Assembly (NCBI RefSeq): GCF_001730295.1
Contig: NZ_MIKA01000012.1
Coordinates: 62,001 to 126,000, forward strand
DNA from: Enterococcus plantarum
GTDB taxonomy: Bacteria > Bacillota > Bacilli > Lactobacillales > Enterococcaceae
Length of the DNA: 64,000 nucleotides
Direction: 5' to 3'
The position numbers were made by a program, and so were the translations under genes. Shown piece after piece: positions 46,295 to 56,641 of the stretch. The first letter of the stretch is position 1, and every line of letters begins with the position of its first letter. The notes under the pieces are model-generated. The model made no database searches and was not told the DNA's origin. It worked only from the letters and a program-made list of their open reading frames with translations.

Positions 46295-47896
46295 TTATCG
46301 CAAGCTCGCTAAACCTACTGGAGAAAAAGCAACATAAGTCAAAATGACAATTACCACCAAAACAATCGAAACGACTTTCGTATAACGCCAAGGTTTGATG
46401 TCTACTTTCGTATCGAAGGACTCCAACACAAATGTTCCATCTGGTTTCCACTTAGAAATTGCCAACATGATCAAAATATCTAAGAAAAATAGCAGACTCA
46501 ACACATACAAGAAATGAATATCTTTCAAAAAGACTTTTGATAATGCATACAACACAATATGAATCGCAATTGTTGATTTCGCTGCGATAGCTGTCGCTTT
46601 TTTCGAATAAAAGGCAAACAGGATAATAACCAACAACGGCATATTATATAATCCGTTGAACTCTTGTACAAACTGATATAATCCTGCTGGAGCGAAGGAA
46701 ATGAACGGTGCAACAATCACAGATATTACGCCAACTATTATAGTAACAATTTTCCCAGCCCGAGCAATTTGTTTATCATCCGCTTGTTTATTAATCACAG
46801 GTTTGTAGAAATCTAACGAAAACAGAGTCGCTGTTGCATTCAACGCACCCGCAAAGGAAGACAGAATTGCCCCGAAAATCACAGCTGCAAATACACCAAA
46901 CAATGCTTGGGGTAAAACCTCCGTCACAAGATATGGATATGCATTGTCGGGATTACTCATCAGTGCATCACCGAAAATATTACGTGCGACGATACCTGGA
47001 AATACTAAGAACAACGCACCAAATACTTTGAAAAGTCCTACGATAAAAGTTCCTTTTTGCGCTTCTGCTAGATTTTTCCCTGATAACGCTTTTTGCACGA
47101 TCATTTGATTCGTACACCAGAAATATAAATTATTGAACAACATTCCCGTGATCAACGTTGGCCAAGGGACAATCGCTGAATCGATTGCGCCAACAGAGTT
47201 TAACAACCACGGGGTATGGTCGACAATATAATCCACACCACCAATAAAGTTCCCATCACCTAGTTTCATTACACCTAAGATTGGAATCAATAAACCACAA
47301 ATCAACAACCCAACACCATATACGGTATCGCTATTGGCACTCAATGATAATCCACCAATCAATAAATAGAGAATTCCGATCACGCCGATGATTAAGGCAA
47401 CCAAAATAATTGCGACAATCGGACGAACACCTAACAATTCATCTATATGAAAAATTTTGTTAAAAACAAGTGAACCTGAGTATAAAACAACCGGTAAAAA
47501 TGAAATCATATACGTCACGATAAATAGAATCGAAATAATCCGTTTTGTTACTGTATCATAGCGAATTTCAATAAAATCTGAAACGGTGTTGATACCATAT
47601 TTGAAATATTTCGGTAAAAAAATGACCGCTAAGGCAACAATTGCAATCGCAGCTGTTACTTCCCACGCCATAACTTCCATACCAGCGTGATAACTTTGCC
47701 CGTTCTGACCAACGATTTGTTCAGTGGATAGATTCGTCATGATAATCGAGCCTGCAATTGGCAAAGCGGTCAAACTTCTTCCACCCATAAAGAACCCTTC
47801 TGATCCAGAAGTATCCACACCTTTCGCACGACTGTACGCAAAAATCCAAACACAAGCCACGATGACGACAAAACTAATAAGAGAAAATAGGTTCAT
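46295..47896 (-). CDS. Sodium:solute symporter, probable myo-inositol transporter
   Basis: The 533-residue SSS-family protein has about 13 to 14 membrane helices. Family motifs include FFMGGRSLTALPIAGSIIMT near residue 35 and FAGALNATATLFSLDFYKP in the middle, with sugar/inositol symporter-like sequence. It lies 24 bp after iolE in the iol operon, so myo-inositol or a related cyclitol is the likely substrate. Most Gram-positive iol operons instead use MFS carriers such as IolT. Confidence 0.88.
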   Translation of the reverse strand: MNLFSLISFVVIVACVWIFAYSRAKGVDTSGSEGFFMGGRSLTALPIAGSIIMTNLSTEQIVGQNGQSYHAGMEVMAWEVTAAIAIVALAVIFLPKYFKYGINTVSDFIEIRYDTVTKRIISILFIVTYMISFLPVVLYSGSLVFNKIFHIDELLGVRPIVAIILVALIIGVIGILYLLIGGLSLSANSDTVYGVGLLICGLLIPILGVMKLGDGNFIGGVDYIVDHTPWLLNSVGAIDSAIVPWPTLITGMLFNNLYFWCTNQMIVQKALSGKNLAEAQKGTFIVGLFKVFGALFLVFPGIVARNIFGDALMSNPDNAYPYLVTEVLPQALFGVFAAVIFGAILSSFAGALNATATLFSLDFYKPVINKQADDKQIARAGKIVTIIVGVISVIVAPFISFAPAGLYQFVQEFNGLYNMPLLVIILFAFYSKKATAIAAKSTIAIHIVLYALSKVFLKDIHFLYVLSLLFFLDILIMLAISKWKPDGTFVLESFDTKVDIKPWRYTKVVSIVLVVIVILTYVAFSPVGLASLR

Positions 47897-47920
47897 AGAT
47901 TTCCGCTCCTTTTTTTGTTT

Positions 47921-48814
47921 TTAAATACTCGTGATTTCGCGAATGTAATCTCTCGCTTTCACTGCGTATTCAAAAGGATTAGCCTTCGCCGGATCTTGTT
48001 CGGCTTCAACAACAATCCACCCTTCGTAATCACTACTCTTGATAACTTCCCAAATCGGTGCAAAATCGATCATCCCGTCTCCCGGAACAGTAAATACTCC
48101 TGACTTAACTGCATTTAAAAAACTTTGCTCCGTTGTGCTGACTTGTCTTGCTATCTGCTCTCGTATATCTTTGAAATGAATGTGCTTGATACGCTCTTGA
48201 TATTTTTGATAAATTTCAATTGGGTCTTCGCCAGAAAAGACCAAATGTCCGGTATCAAATAGCAAAGAAACTTTTTCAGGATCCGTCAAGTCCATCAAAC
48301 GAGTGATTTCTTCGGTCGTTTGCACACCTGTCCCCATATGATGATGATAAACAATCGTCATCCCCTTCGCATTTGCCAACGCACCCAAGCGTTCCAATCC
48401 AGTTGCTAACGCTTGCCAATCAGACGCAGAAAATACCGGCTTTTCTTTGAAAATTGCCTGGTCCATCTGACCTTGAATACTATGGCCCTGTTCCGACACA
48501 ACAATCACTTTAGCCCCCATAGCATGGAGAAAATTCATATGTTCAATAAATGCTTGCTCTGTCTCTTCATATGGTTTCGTCGTTAAAAAGGCACTAAACC
48601 AAGCACTTGCGACTGACAACCCTCGAACATCAAGATATGGTCGTAATACATCTGGATCTTTCGGGTATTTATTCCCAATTTCAGTCCCTACATACCCGGA
48701 CAAAGCCATCTCACTAATACACTGTTCAAACGTATTTTCTTTCCCTAACTCCGGCATATCATCATTTGTCCAGGCAATCGGCGCAATGCCCAAACGGATT
48801 TTTGACTCATTCAT
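47921..48814 (-). CDS. iolE: Inosose dehydratase IolE
   Basis: The 297-residue TIM-barrel protein dehydrates 2-keto-myo-inositol. Motifs are LGIAPIAWTNDDMPELG at the start, YHHHMGTGVQT and LLFDTGHLVFSGEDP with metal-binding histidine and acids, and KHIHFKDIR. It belongs to the second step of the pathway. It lies 33 bp after the second iolG-like gene. Confidence 0.95.
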   Translation of the reverse strand: MNESKIRLGIAPIAWTNDDMPELGKENTFEQCISEMALSGYVGTEIGNKYPKDPDVLRPYLDVRGLSVASAWFSAFLTTKPYEETEQAFIEHMNFLHAMGAKVIVVSEQGHSIQGQMDQAIFKEKPVFSASDWQALATGLERLGALANAKGMTIVYHHHMGTGVQTTEEITRLMDLTDPEKVSLLFDTGHLVFSGEDPIEIYQKYQERIKHIHFKDIREQIARQVSTTEQSFLNAVKSGVFTVPGDGMIDFAPIWEVIKSSDYEGWIVVEAEQDPAKANPFEYAVKARDYIREITSI

Positions 48815-48847
48815 TTTATTTTTTCTCCCCTTTCAAAAGACTGCTAT

Positions 48848-49876
48848 CTATAGATTTTCAATTGTGATCAATTCATTTGTTTCAAATGATTGCTTACACG
48901 CTAGTGCGATTTTAGTTGACTGTAGCCCATCATAAGCTGAAACTTGTGGTTGGCGTTTTTCTTTGATACATGCAATAAACTCTTTCGCTTCATTAACAAA
49001 AGCTTCACGAAAGCGTTCAGGAAAATCTTGTGAACAAGCTCGTACAACGCCTTTTTCATCCATGATCGTAACAAGATTTTTTTCTGGCGCCGCTGCCACT
49101 CTAAGCATCCCTTTCGTTCCAATCAGCTCAGTTTCTACATGGTACCCATGATGACAATTACGACCTGCAACTAAGATCGCCATCGCTTGGTTTTCCAATT
49201 GCATCATGGCCGCTCCTGTTTCCAATTCTCCTACTTTATCCAATTCAGGATATGCAGCATTTTTCCCTAGCGCCCATACTTTACTTACTTCTTTTTCTGT
49301 AAACCAACGGACTAAATCGATATCGTGAATTGACATATCCATAAAAATCCCTCCACTATCGCTGGCACCCGCAAACTTCACAAAGCTTTCCATACCTGAA
49401 CTAGGATCGATACTATAACAGCGCATCAAAGTCAGCTCTCCTAATTCCCCATCCTCTACTAATTGTTTGGCATAACGATAAGAATCGTCATAACGGCGCA
49501 TGAACCCCAACATAAATACTTGTTCCGGACGACTTTTAATTACTCGCTCTGTCGCTTCGATTTCAGCTAAATCCAAGCCAATCGGTTTTTCACTAAAAAC
49601 GTGTTTTCCATGTTCCATCGCCAATTGAATCTGCTCGCAGTGAAAGCCAGAAGGGGACACAATAAACACCGCATCAATCGTTGGACTTTTGACCATTTCT
49701 TCATAGTCTTGATAGGTTTCTTCTACCCCTAATTCCCTGATTGCATAATCTAATTCTTCTTGTACAAAACTACAAGCAGCAATTAATTGACACCCTTGAA
49801 CATTTTCAGCTAAATTTTTTGCGTGAACTTTCCCCAGACGGCCTAAGCCGACAATTCCAACCTTGATTTTTTCCAC
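48848..49876 (-). CDS. iolG: Inositol 2-dehydrogenase family protein (second copy)
   Basis: The 342-residue Gfo/Idh/MocA oxidoreductase has the NAD-binding GLGRLGKVHAKNL at the N-terminus, the catalytic lysine motif SEKPIGLDL (about residue 95) and MSIHDIDLVRWF. It oxidises myo-inositol, or a stereoisomer such as scyllo- or D-chiro-inositol, to the inosose. A related gene precedes it; the pair may divide substrates. Which is the myo-inositol enzyme is not certain. Confidence 0.88.
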   Translation of the reverse strand: MEKIKVGIVGLGRLGKVHAKNLAENVQGCQLIAACSFVQEELDYAIRELGVEETYQDYEEMVKSPTIDAVFIVSPSGFHCEQIQLAMEHGKHVFSEKPIGLDLAEIEATERVIKSRPEQVFMLGFMRRYDDSYRYAKQLVEDGELGELTLMRCYSIDPSSGMESFVKFAGASDSGGIFMDMSIHDIDLVRWFTEKEVSKVWALGKNAAYPELDKVGELETGAAMMQLENQAMAILVAGRNCHHGYHVETELIGTKGMLRVAAAPEKNLVTIMDEKGVVRACSQDFPERFREAFVNEAKEFIACIKEKRQPQVSAYDGLQSTKIALACKQSFETNELITIENL

Positions 49877-49932
49877 TCTTTACTTCCTCCTATAATTAAA
49901 AGTTAGATGTTGATTTATTTACTAACGTTGCT

Positions 49933-50937
49933 TCATTTATATAATGCTGGACATTCAGGTAACTGAATCAATGTTCGCTCACCTGTATCTCTAGCCTTAC
50001 CACAAGCGTCCATCGTAACGGCCGCCGCATAACCATCCCAAGCAGTCGGTCCAGTTAGATTGCCCGTTTGAATCGAACGAATCCATAATTCAAATTCATA
50101 GTCATACGCTTCAACAAAACGAGTTTGCCAATCTGGCGCGATCTTGGTATAATTTTTTCCTTTTGCCTTCACATGTGTGTATGCTGGATCTTCTAATCCA
50201 ATTTCTCCCGTTTCACAGACAACATCACATTTGATATCATAACCAAACTGACAATTAACGAAAATCTCTAAATCGATATGGACACCAGAAACTGTTTCTA
50301 AAATCAACATCTGTGGATCATGCAGTTTTTCATGTGTGAAACTCGTTTGTTTAGGCAAAATCATTTGAGCTGAAACATAATCTTCTTGAAGCAACCAACG
50401 CAAAGCATCGAGTTCATGGATTCCTGTGTTAATGATCGCCATTGGCGTTAAATAGTTTTCATCTGCCGTTGGGTTTCTATGGGCGCAATGAAGCATCAAG
50501 GGTTCACCGAATTTTTTGGTTTCGATGGCTTCTTTCAATTCAATATAACCTCGATCGTATCGTCTCATAAAGCCGACTTGAACTAATTTCTTTCCTGCTT
50601 TTACTTCAGCATCAACGATTCGTTTACAACCTGCGCTATCTGTCGCTAAAGGTTTTTCACAGAAAACATATTTTCCATGTTTAATTGCTTCTAAAACATA
50701 TTTTTCATGGGTTGGATCCCAAGAAGTTACCACAACAATAGCCACATCAGGTGAAGCAATCAATTCTTCTCCTGTTTCAAAAAAGACAGCATCAATCTGA
50801 TTTGCTAAACGCTGAGCTTGTTCTACATTTATATCTGATACCGCAGTCACGTACGCGCCTTGCACTTTTTCATTGATTCGTTTGATATGTTCGATGCCAA
50901 TTGCACCTGTCCCAATGACGCCAACTTTTAAATCCAT
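49933..50937 (-). CDS. iolG: Inositol 2-dehydrogenase family protein (first copy)
   Basis: This protein of about 334 residues is a Gfo/Idh/MocA oxidoreductase with GVIGTGAIGIEHIKRI at the N-terminus, the EKPLATDSAG catalytic lysine region and INTGIHELDALRWLL. The ATG after TGGAGG is used; a longer open frame would add 18 atypical residues. It lies about 215 bp after iolD and 57 bp before the second copy. Substrate is inferred from the operon. Confidence 0.9.
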   Translation of the reverse strand: MDLKVGVIGTGAIGIEHIKRINEKVQGAYVTAVSDINVEQAQRLANQIDAVFFETGEELIASPDVAIVVVTSWDPTHEKYVLEAIKHGKYVFCEKPLATDSAGCKRIVDAEVKAGKKLVQVGFMRRYDRGYIELKEAIETKKFGEPLMLHCAHRNPTADENYLTPMAIINTGIHELDALRWLLQEDYVSAQMILPKQTSFTHEKLHDPQMLILETVSGVHIDLEIFVNCQFGYDIKCDVVCETGEIGLEDPAYTHVKAKGKNYTKIAPDWQTRFVEAYDYEFELWIRSIQTGNLTGPTAWDGYAAAVTMDACGKARDTGERTLIQLPECPALYK

Positions 50938-51153
50938 TGTTTTGCCTCCATTTTCTTTTTTACAAACCTGCTGGACAACTTCCTTCGTCATCTCAAATCG
51001 TATACGCTTTCAAAACAATTTGCTTATTTGCATCTGGGCTATAACTGATTGAACCATATCCTATAGACCTATAATTTGAATAAACGGTAAGATCAGAAAC
51101 AACTCCTTCTTATTTCGTGAAGTGAAACGCTCCCGATCCAACCTAATGTCATG

Positions 51154-53067
51154 CTAATACTCTTTGGCTTTTTCCAACATTTTTTGACTACGCTCATACG
51201 CCTCTTGAACTGCCAGACTTTTTGAAACTTCTGCAACCCCAACGTGCCACCAACTGTCATACCCATCTGACATTGTTTTTGGTAAAACCTTCATTTCAAT
51301 CAGAGTAGATTTTTCTTGTTTTTTAGCATCTTCTAGCGCTGCAATCAGTTCTTCTTTCGTATTAGCACGATAACTTTTGGCGCCATAGCCTTCCGCAACT
51401 TTCGCATAATCTATATTCATGATTCGTTCACGATGATCTCTAAATTCACACTTATAGCTACTGCTACCGTTACCCATTTGTAAATTATTGATACAGCCAA
51501 ATCCAGAATTATCGAATAGCAGAATATTGATTTTTTGCCCATATTGTAATGCCGTGATTAGTTCTGAGTGAAGCATCAAGAAACTCCCGTCCCCTACCAT
51601 GGCATAGACTTCTTGTGTTGGACTGGCTAATTTCACACCTAAAGCACCACTGATTTCATAACCCATACAAGAATAACCATATTCAAGATGATACGTATTC
51701 GGCACGAGCGGATTCCATAAACGCTGCATATCACCAGGTAAAGATCCAGCTGACGCAATGACAACACTGTCTTTAGCCACATTGTTATTAACCGCAAGAA
51801 ATGCACTCGTCTGAGTTAGTTCTGTCTGTAGCACATCCGAATATTCATTGAGAATTTCTTGTGTGAATTGGTCTTTGATCTCTGGAGAAAAGTTCTCCCT
51901 CGAAAAAGAAATATCACCTAGACGCTTTCTTTCAACAGCCCATTCTTCTTTTAGAACCTTGATATCTCCACCAAATGACGTTTGATAGTCTGCCAACATT
52001 GGGATCAGATTCTCTACTGTCTCTTTTGCATCACCGATAAGCTGGAACGCATCAAACTTATAGGCCTGCATGCGATTGACATTGATATTTAAAAATTTCG
52101 TTTGGTCATAATTGAAAGCGGTTTTAGAAGACGTGGTAAAATCCGTATACCTTGTGCCGATTCCAATAACCAAATCAGCTTGTCGAATTGCCTTATTAGC
52201 AGCCAAAGTTCCTAAAACACCCGTACCCCCTAAGTTATTTTTAAAATCTGCTTCTACAGTTGATTTACCTGCAGGTGTTTCAACTAACGGAATCCCACAT
52301 TGTGTAGACAAATGAATCAATGCTTCACGTGCCTGGGAATACTTTGCTCCACCTCCGACGATGATGACTGGCTTCTTACTTGTCGTAATTCTTTCTACGG
52401 CACCATTTAGTTCACGCTCTGTAGGAACTTGCCGATCAACGTAATGCACCCTCTTTTTAAAAAATTCTTCATCGTAATCATACGCTTCTGCTTCAGTATC
52501 TTGAGCAATACAAATCGTTGCCGGACCACAGCTCGCTGGATTCGTCATGACTTCAAACGCTCGTAGCAGACTACTCATCAATTGTTCTGGTCGTTGAACA
52601 CGATCCCAATATTTAGAGACCGCTTTAAAGGCATCATTCGTTGTGATTGCCGCACTGGTTTCGTGTTCTAATTGTTGTAAAACTGGATCAGGCTGACGTG
52701 TAGCAAACGTATCTGCCGGTAAGATCAGCACTGGGATGTTGTTGGCAAACGCAGTTGCCGCCGCTGTGAGCATGTTGGCAGATCCTGGACCAGCTGAAGC
52801 TGTAACAGCAAAAATTTTCTGTCTTAACTTCTGCCGACTATAGGCTACTGCTGCATGTGTCATCCCTTGTTCATTTTTCCCTTGAATTACCTTCAAATGC
52901 CCTGGATTTTCTTCAAGTGCTTGACCGATTCCTAAGACATTCCCATGGCCAAAGACATTAAAAATACCTTCAACAAAAGGGAATTCTTCACCATCAACTT
53001 GAATATATTGTTGATTCAAAAATTTAATCAGTGCTTGTGCTGTGGTTAATCGAATTTTTTTAGCCAT
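51154..53067 (-). CDS. iolD: 3D-(3,5/4)-trihydroxycyclohexane-1,2-dione hydrolase IolD
   Basis: The 637-residue thiamine diphosphate enzyme opens the ring of the inositol pathway diketone. It has the N-terminal catalytic glutamate region (GNVLGIGQALEENPG), the central domain and the cofactor motif GDGSF followed by DNSGFGCINNLQMG. Length is normal. It lies 21 bp after iolC. Confidence 0.96.
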   Translation of the reverse strand: MAKKIRLTTAQALIKFLNQQYIQVDGEEFPFVEGIFNVFGHGNVLGIGQALEENPGHLKVIQGKNEQGMTHAAVAYSRQKLRQKIFAVTASAGPGSANMLTAAATAFANNIPVLILPADTFATRQPDPVLQQLEHETSAAITTNDAFKAVSKYWDRVQRPEQLMSSLLRAFEVMTNPASCGPATICIAQDTEAEAYDYDEEFFKKRVHYVDRQVPTERELNGAVERITTSKKPVIIVGGGAKYSQAREALIHLSTQCGIPLVETPAGKSTVEADFKNNLGGTGVLGTLAANKAIRQADLVIGIGTRYTDFTTSSKTAFNYDQTKFLNINVNRMQAYKFDAFQLIGDAKETVENLIPMLADYQTSFGGDIKVLKEEWAVERKRLGDISFSRENFSPEIKDQFTQEILNEYSDVLQTELTQTSAFLAVNNNVAKDSVVIASAGSLPGDMQRLWNPLVPNTYHLEYGYSCMGYEISGALGVKLASPTQEVYAMVGDGSFLMLHSELITALQYGQKINILLFDNSGFGCINNLQMGNGSSSYKCEFRDHRERIMNIDYAKVAEGYGAKSYRANTKEELIAALEDAKKQEKSTLIEMKVLPKTMSDGYDSWWHVGVAEVSKSLAVQEAYERSQKMLEKAKEY

Positions 53068-53088
53068 TACTTTCCCGCCTTACTTTAA

Positions 53089-54048
53089 TCAAGATTGATC
53101 TGCAATTAATTGTTCGATTTCTTTGGCTGTTGGCATTGCTTCTGATGAACTATGTTTACTAACAACAATAGCCGCCGATGCACTTCCATATTTCAATGCG
53201 GTTTCGATGTCTTTCCCTGTATTTAATGCATATAAAAAGGCTGCTGCATAAGAATCACCTGCACCGAACGTTTTCAAGACTTGGGTCTTATACGAACCCG
53301 CTTGATAGGTTTCTCCCTTTTTGGTATAGGCATAAGAACCTTTTACGCCGTGTTTGATCACAATCAATTCAGGACGATGCTGAAATAGATAGTCTGTAGT
53401 CGCTTGATTTGTTCCACCTTTTTTACCTTCCATTTCATCATATTCATCTCTTGTACCGATCACAATATCAGCATTTTCAGCAACAATTGAATAATAAACG
53501 GAAACGTCTTCTGGTGATTGCCATGTGTACGGACGATAATCTAGTTCAAACGCAACTTTCACCTGATTTTTTCTAGCATAAGCAATCGCTTTTAATACCG
53601 CCTCTCTGGAAGGACTTTGCGCAAGTGCCGTTCCAGATACCAACAAGAGATCTGTTTGTTTGATGTATTCTTCATCGATTTCTTCCGGCGCTAGGTACAA
53701 GTCCGCCACTTGATCTCGATACATCAAAATGCTGCATTCTTCTGGGCTTTTGATCTCCGTAAATGCCAATCCTGCTTTGTGTCCTTTTTGATCAGTGAAC
53801 AGTTGGCTCGTATCTATTCCAGCTTCGCTCATGTATTCTTTGATGAAACGTCCATGCTGGTCATCTGAAATTTTCCCAATAAAACCAACTTTCACACCTA
53901 ACTTGGCACTGCCAATTGCGATATTTGCTGGTGAACCACCTACATATTTTTTAAAGGTCATCGTTTCTTCCATCGGTCGATCATACTCCACTGCATTCAA
54001 GTCAATACACGCTCGACCAAGGGCAATCATATCAAATGTTTTTGTCAT
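53089..54048 (-). CDS. iolC: 5-dehydro-2-deoxygluconokinase IolC
   Basis: The 319-residue PfkB-family kinase phosphorylates 2-deoxy-5-keto-gluconate. It has the GGSPANIAIGSAKLG substrate-side motif and the C-terminal catalytic FGAGDSYAAAFLYAL. The ATG eight bases after AAGGAG is used; an upstream in-frame start would overlap iolB. It lies 14 bp after iolB. Confidence 0.95.
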   Translation of the reverse strand: MTKTFDMIALGRACIDLNAVEYDRPMEETMTFKKYVGGSPANIAIGSAKLGVKVGFIGKISDDQHGRFIKEYMSEAGIDTSQLFTDQKGHKAGLAFTEIKSPEECSILMYRDQVADLYLAPEEIDEEYIKQTDLLLVSGTALAQSPSREAVLKAIAYARKNQVKVAFELDYRPYTWQSPEDVSVYYSIVAENADIVIGTRDEYDEMEGKKGGTNQATTDYLFQHRPELIVIKHGVKGSYAYTKKGETYQAGSYKTQVLKTFGAGDSYAAAFLYALNTGKDIETALKYGSASAAIVVSKHSSSEAMPTAKEIEQLIADQS

Positions 54049-54062
54049 CCTTGTCACTCCTT

Positions 54063-54881
54063 CTATTCTCTGTTTAAAATCCATTCGTGGTCAGGATCAT
54101 TATGAAACTGCCACTTTCTAGTTGGGCCTGCCATTACATTCAAGTAATAAGAATCGTAACCATCTGGTACACTTACTGGGTGATACCCCTCTGGAACAAC
54201 GACGACATCACCATTTTCTATAGCCATCGTTTCATCCAGTAAGCGATCATCTGTATACACTCGTTGAAAAACAAACCCTTGTCTGGGATTCATTTCATGA
54301 TAATACGTTTCTTCTAATTTCGATTCTAGAGGCAAATTGTCTTGATCGTGCTTATGAGGTGGATAACTAGACCAGTTCCCCCCATCAGTAAACACTTCCA
54401 CAACTAACAAACGATCAGCAATTGGACTTGTATCTGGTAAAATATTATGCACCAAACGTTTATTCTGATATTTCCCTCTACGTTCAATGGTATTATCTGA
54501 TGCTTTAATCAGAGTAGTTGTTTTTTTCTTATCAGATGGTGAGTAACATAGAATCACCGTGGCTTCAGTTATCGCTGTAATATCGAACGTTTGCTCTATC
54601 GAGATATAGACACTATCCGTTGGAATTTTTTCAAAGACGTTTTTTCGCGTGCCGATTGTCTTAAAGGTTTGTTCTCCATCTGTTACTGTGATTTTTCCTG
54701 TTAGGGCAACGATACACACTTCTTGCTTTCCTAATGATTCTTGAAATTTACTTCCACTCGTCATTTTTATGACTTTCAATTCAATGTACTGTAAAGCTGC
54801 ATTATTTTTATTGATCCGCTGAAGTAACGTGGTGCCTTTTACTAACTCTTGTGGGATAGGTTTATACTTTAAATGAACCAT
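54063..54881 (-). CDS. iolB: 5-deoxy-glucuronate isomerase IolB
   Basis: The 272-residue cupin-type isomerase has the metal-binding SSYPPHKHDQDNLPLESKLE and the YYLNVMAGPTRKWQFHNDPD end typical of IolB. It converts 5-deoxy-glucuronate to 2-deoxy-5-keto-gluconate. It lies 19 bp after iolA. Confidence 0.96.
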   Translation of the reverse strand: MVHLKYKPIPQELVKGTTLLQRINKNNAALQYIELKVIKMTSGSKFQESLGKQEVCIVALTGKITVTDGEQTFKTIGTRKNVFEKIPTDSVYISIEQTFDITAITEATVILCYSPSDKKKTTTLIKASDNTIERRGKYQNKRLVHNILPDTSPIADRLLVVEVFTDGGNWSSYPPHKHDQDNLPLESKLEETYYHEMNPRQGFVFQRVYTDDRLLDETMAIENGDVVVVPEGYHPVSVPDGYDSYYLNVMAGPTRKWQFHNDPDHEWILNRE

Positions 54882-54900
54882 CCTTACACCTTCTTTCCCA

Positions 54901-56361
54901 TTAAATATTTGTCTTAGGATACCGTGCTGTGACTACTTTTTTACGCGTATAAAACTCTACACTGTCTTTGCCATTTGCATGAAGCGTCCCGTAAAACGAG
55001 GACTTCCAACCTGAAAACGGGAAGAATGCCATCGGCGCTGGTACACCTAAATTGATTCCTAGCATACCTGCATCAATATTTTCTCTAAAGTAACGAATCG
55101 CTGAGGCATTATTAGTGAACAGACAAGCTCCGTTTGCGAATTCAGACTGATTCGCTGTCGCAACGGCTTCTTGTAAGTTTTCTACTCTGATGATCGACAA
55201 TACTGGAGCAAAAATTTCATCCCGCCAAATCGTCATATCCGTTGTCACACCATCAAAAATAGTTGGACCGACAAAATAACCATTCTGTGGAATATTCTCC
55301 CTACCATCCGCAATCAAGCGTGCTCCTTCTTCAATTCCTTTTTCAATATACGCTAGTGTTCTTTTTTGATTTTCTTCACGAATAACCGGCCCCAAAAAGA
55401 CGCCATCATCCAAGCCATTTCCGACTTTTACACCTGTTGCTTTTTCTTTTAACTTAGCGATAAAGGCATCTGCTATTTCTTCTTCAACGGTTACCACTGC
55501 ACATGCCATACAACGCTCACCTGCAGAACCAAAAGCAGCAGATACAATATTGGTCACAGCATCATCTAAGTCTGCGTCTTTTAAAACAATTGAATGGTTT
55601 TTGGCACCGGTCAATGCTTGCACTCGTTTCAAATTTTTACTACCTTCTGTATAAACATACTCGCCGACTGGTTTTGAGCCAACAAAGGAAATCGCTTTCA
55701 CTTCTGGATGTTCTAAAATCCCATTCACAACATCATGTGCGCCATATACAATATTAAATACGCCAGCTGGTAACCCCGCCTCTGTAAATAATTCAGCCAA
55801 TCGTTCAGTTAGCAAAGGCGTTCTTTCCGACGGTTTTAAAACGAAACTATTTCCACAAGAAATCGCCATCGGAAACATCCAACAAGGAACCATCATCGGA
55901 AAGTTAAAAGGCGAAATGCCCGCGACTACTCCAATTGGGTAACGATAGTTAGCAACTTCTACATCTGTTGCAATCGAAGATAATGAATCCCCCATCATTA
56001 ATGTTGGCGTTCCAGCAGCAAATTCTACATTTTCAATACCCCTTTGCACTTCACCTAGAGCTTCGTTAAGATTTTTCCCATTTTCGAGCGTAATTAAACG
56101 AGCCAATTCCGCTTTATGTTTAATCAAGAGTTGTTGATAATTAAAAAGAATTCTGGCACGTCTTGGCACAGCTAGCTCTTTCCATGTTTCAAAAGCTTCA
56201 CTAGCAATTGTGACAGCCTCTTCTAAATCTTCTTTTGTAGAAAGTGGTACTTCACACAACACTTCTTTCGTAGCTGGATTATAAACCGTTTCATATGTTT
56301 CTGTACGGCTAGACACCCATTTGCCACCAATATAATTTTTTAACTTTCGTATCGCTGCCAT
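54901..56361 (-). CDS. iolA: Malonate-semialdehyde / methylmalonate-semialdehyde dehydrogenase IolA
   Basis: The 486-residue CoA-acylating aldehyde dehydrogenase turns malonic semialdehyde into acetyl-CoA and CO2. The catalytic cysteine lies in [14 protein letters not shown] (about residue 283), and [20 protein letters not shown] is characteristic of this subgroup. It is the first gene of the iol operon, with AGGAGG upstream and a strong promoter overlapped by repeat operators. Confidence 0.96.
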   Translation of the reverse strand: MAAIRKLKNYIGGKWVSSRTETYETVYNPATKEVLCEVPLSTKEDLEEAVTIASEAFETWKELAVPRRARILFNYQQLLIKHKAELARLITLENGKNLNEALGEVQRGIENVEFAAGTPTLMMGDSLSSIATDVEVANYRYPIGVVAGISPFNFPMMVPCWMFPMAISCGNSFVLKPSERTPLLTERLAELFTEAGLPAGVFNIVYGAHDVVNGILEHPEVKAISFVGSKPVGEYVYTEGSKNLKRVQALTGAKNHSIVLKDADLDDAVTNIVSAAFGSAGERCMACAVVTVEEEIADAFIAKLKEKATGVKVGNGLDDGVFLGPVIREENQKRTLAYIEKGIEEGARLIADGRENIPQNGYFVGPTIFDGVTTDMTIWRDEIFAPVLSIIRVENLQEAVATANQSEFANGACLFTNNASAIRYFRENIDAGMLGINLGVPAPMAFFPFSGWKSSFYGTLHANGKDSVEFYTRKKVVTARYPKTNI

Positions 56362-56399
56362 AATAACATCCTCCTTAGTTTCTATTAAAAATCAACACG

Positions 56400-56588
56400 T
56401 TGGTTACATCTTGATATTTTTGGTTAACTTTTGATTACATTGTACAATTCGTTTTTCTAATAGTCAACCCATTTTAGGTGAAAAGTTCTATTTTTTGGTC
56501 ACTTCTTGCTAACTTCCGAGTCTAAAACAAAATAATGTGGATAAAAAATGGCGAAATTACACAAAATTGGTTATATGTTGATTACATT
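56400..56588. repeat. Four ~20-bp direct repeats, probable IolR operators
   Basis: Copies start near 56400, 56420, 56495 and 56567 and follow the pattern TTGGTTA-n2-3-T-n-TTGATTACA with some changes. The second copy covers the -10 region of the iolA promoter, and the fourth covers the -35 of the divergent regulator promoter. This fits repression and autoregulation by the DeoR-type regulator. Confidence 0.7.
56439..56467 (-). promoter_or_regulatory. Promoter of the iol operon
   Basis: TTGACT and TACAAT are spaced 17 bp apart on the minus strand about 80 bp before iolA. One operator repeat overlaps the -10. Confidence 0.85.
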
Positions 56589-56606
56589 AAGACCATATGT
56601 TATAGT
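56578..56606 (+). promoter_or_regulatory. Promoter of the iol regulator gene
   Basis: TTGATT and TATAGT are spaced 17 bp apart, about 35 bp before the regulator start. The -35 lies inside an operator repeat. Confidence 0.75.
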
Positions 56607-56641
56607 GAATCTAATCACACGAAGTGGAAAGGCTACGGAAT

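Noticed and set aside
56400-56588. Possible CRISPR-like array before iolR
   Set aside because: Only four imperfect copies at irregular spacing overlap two promoters and no cas genes are present; operators explain them better.
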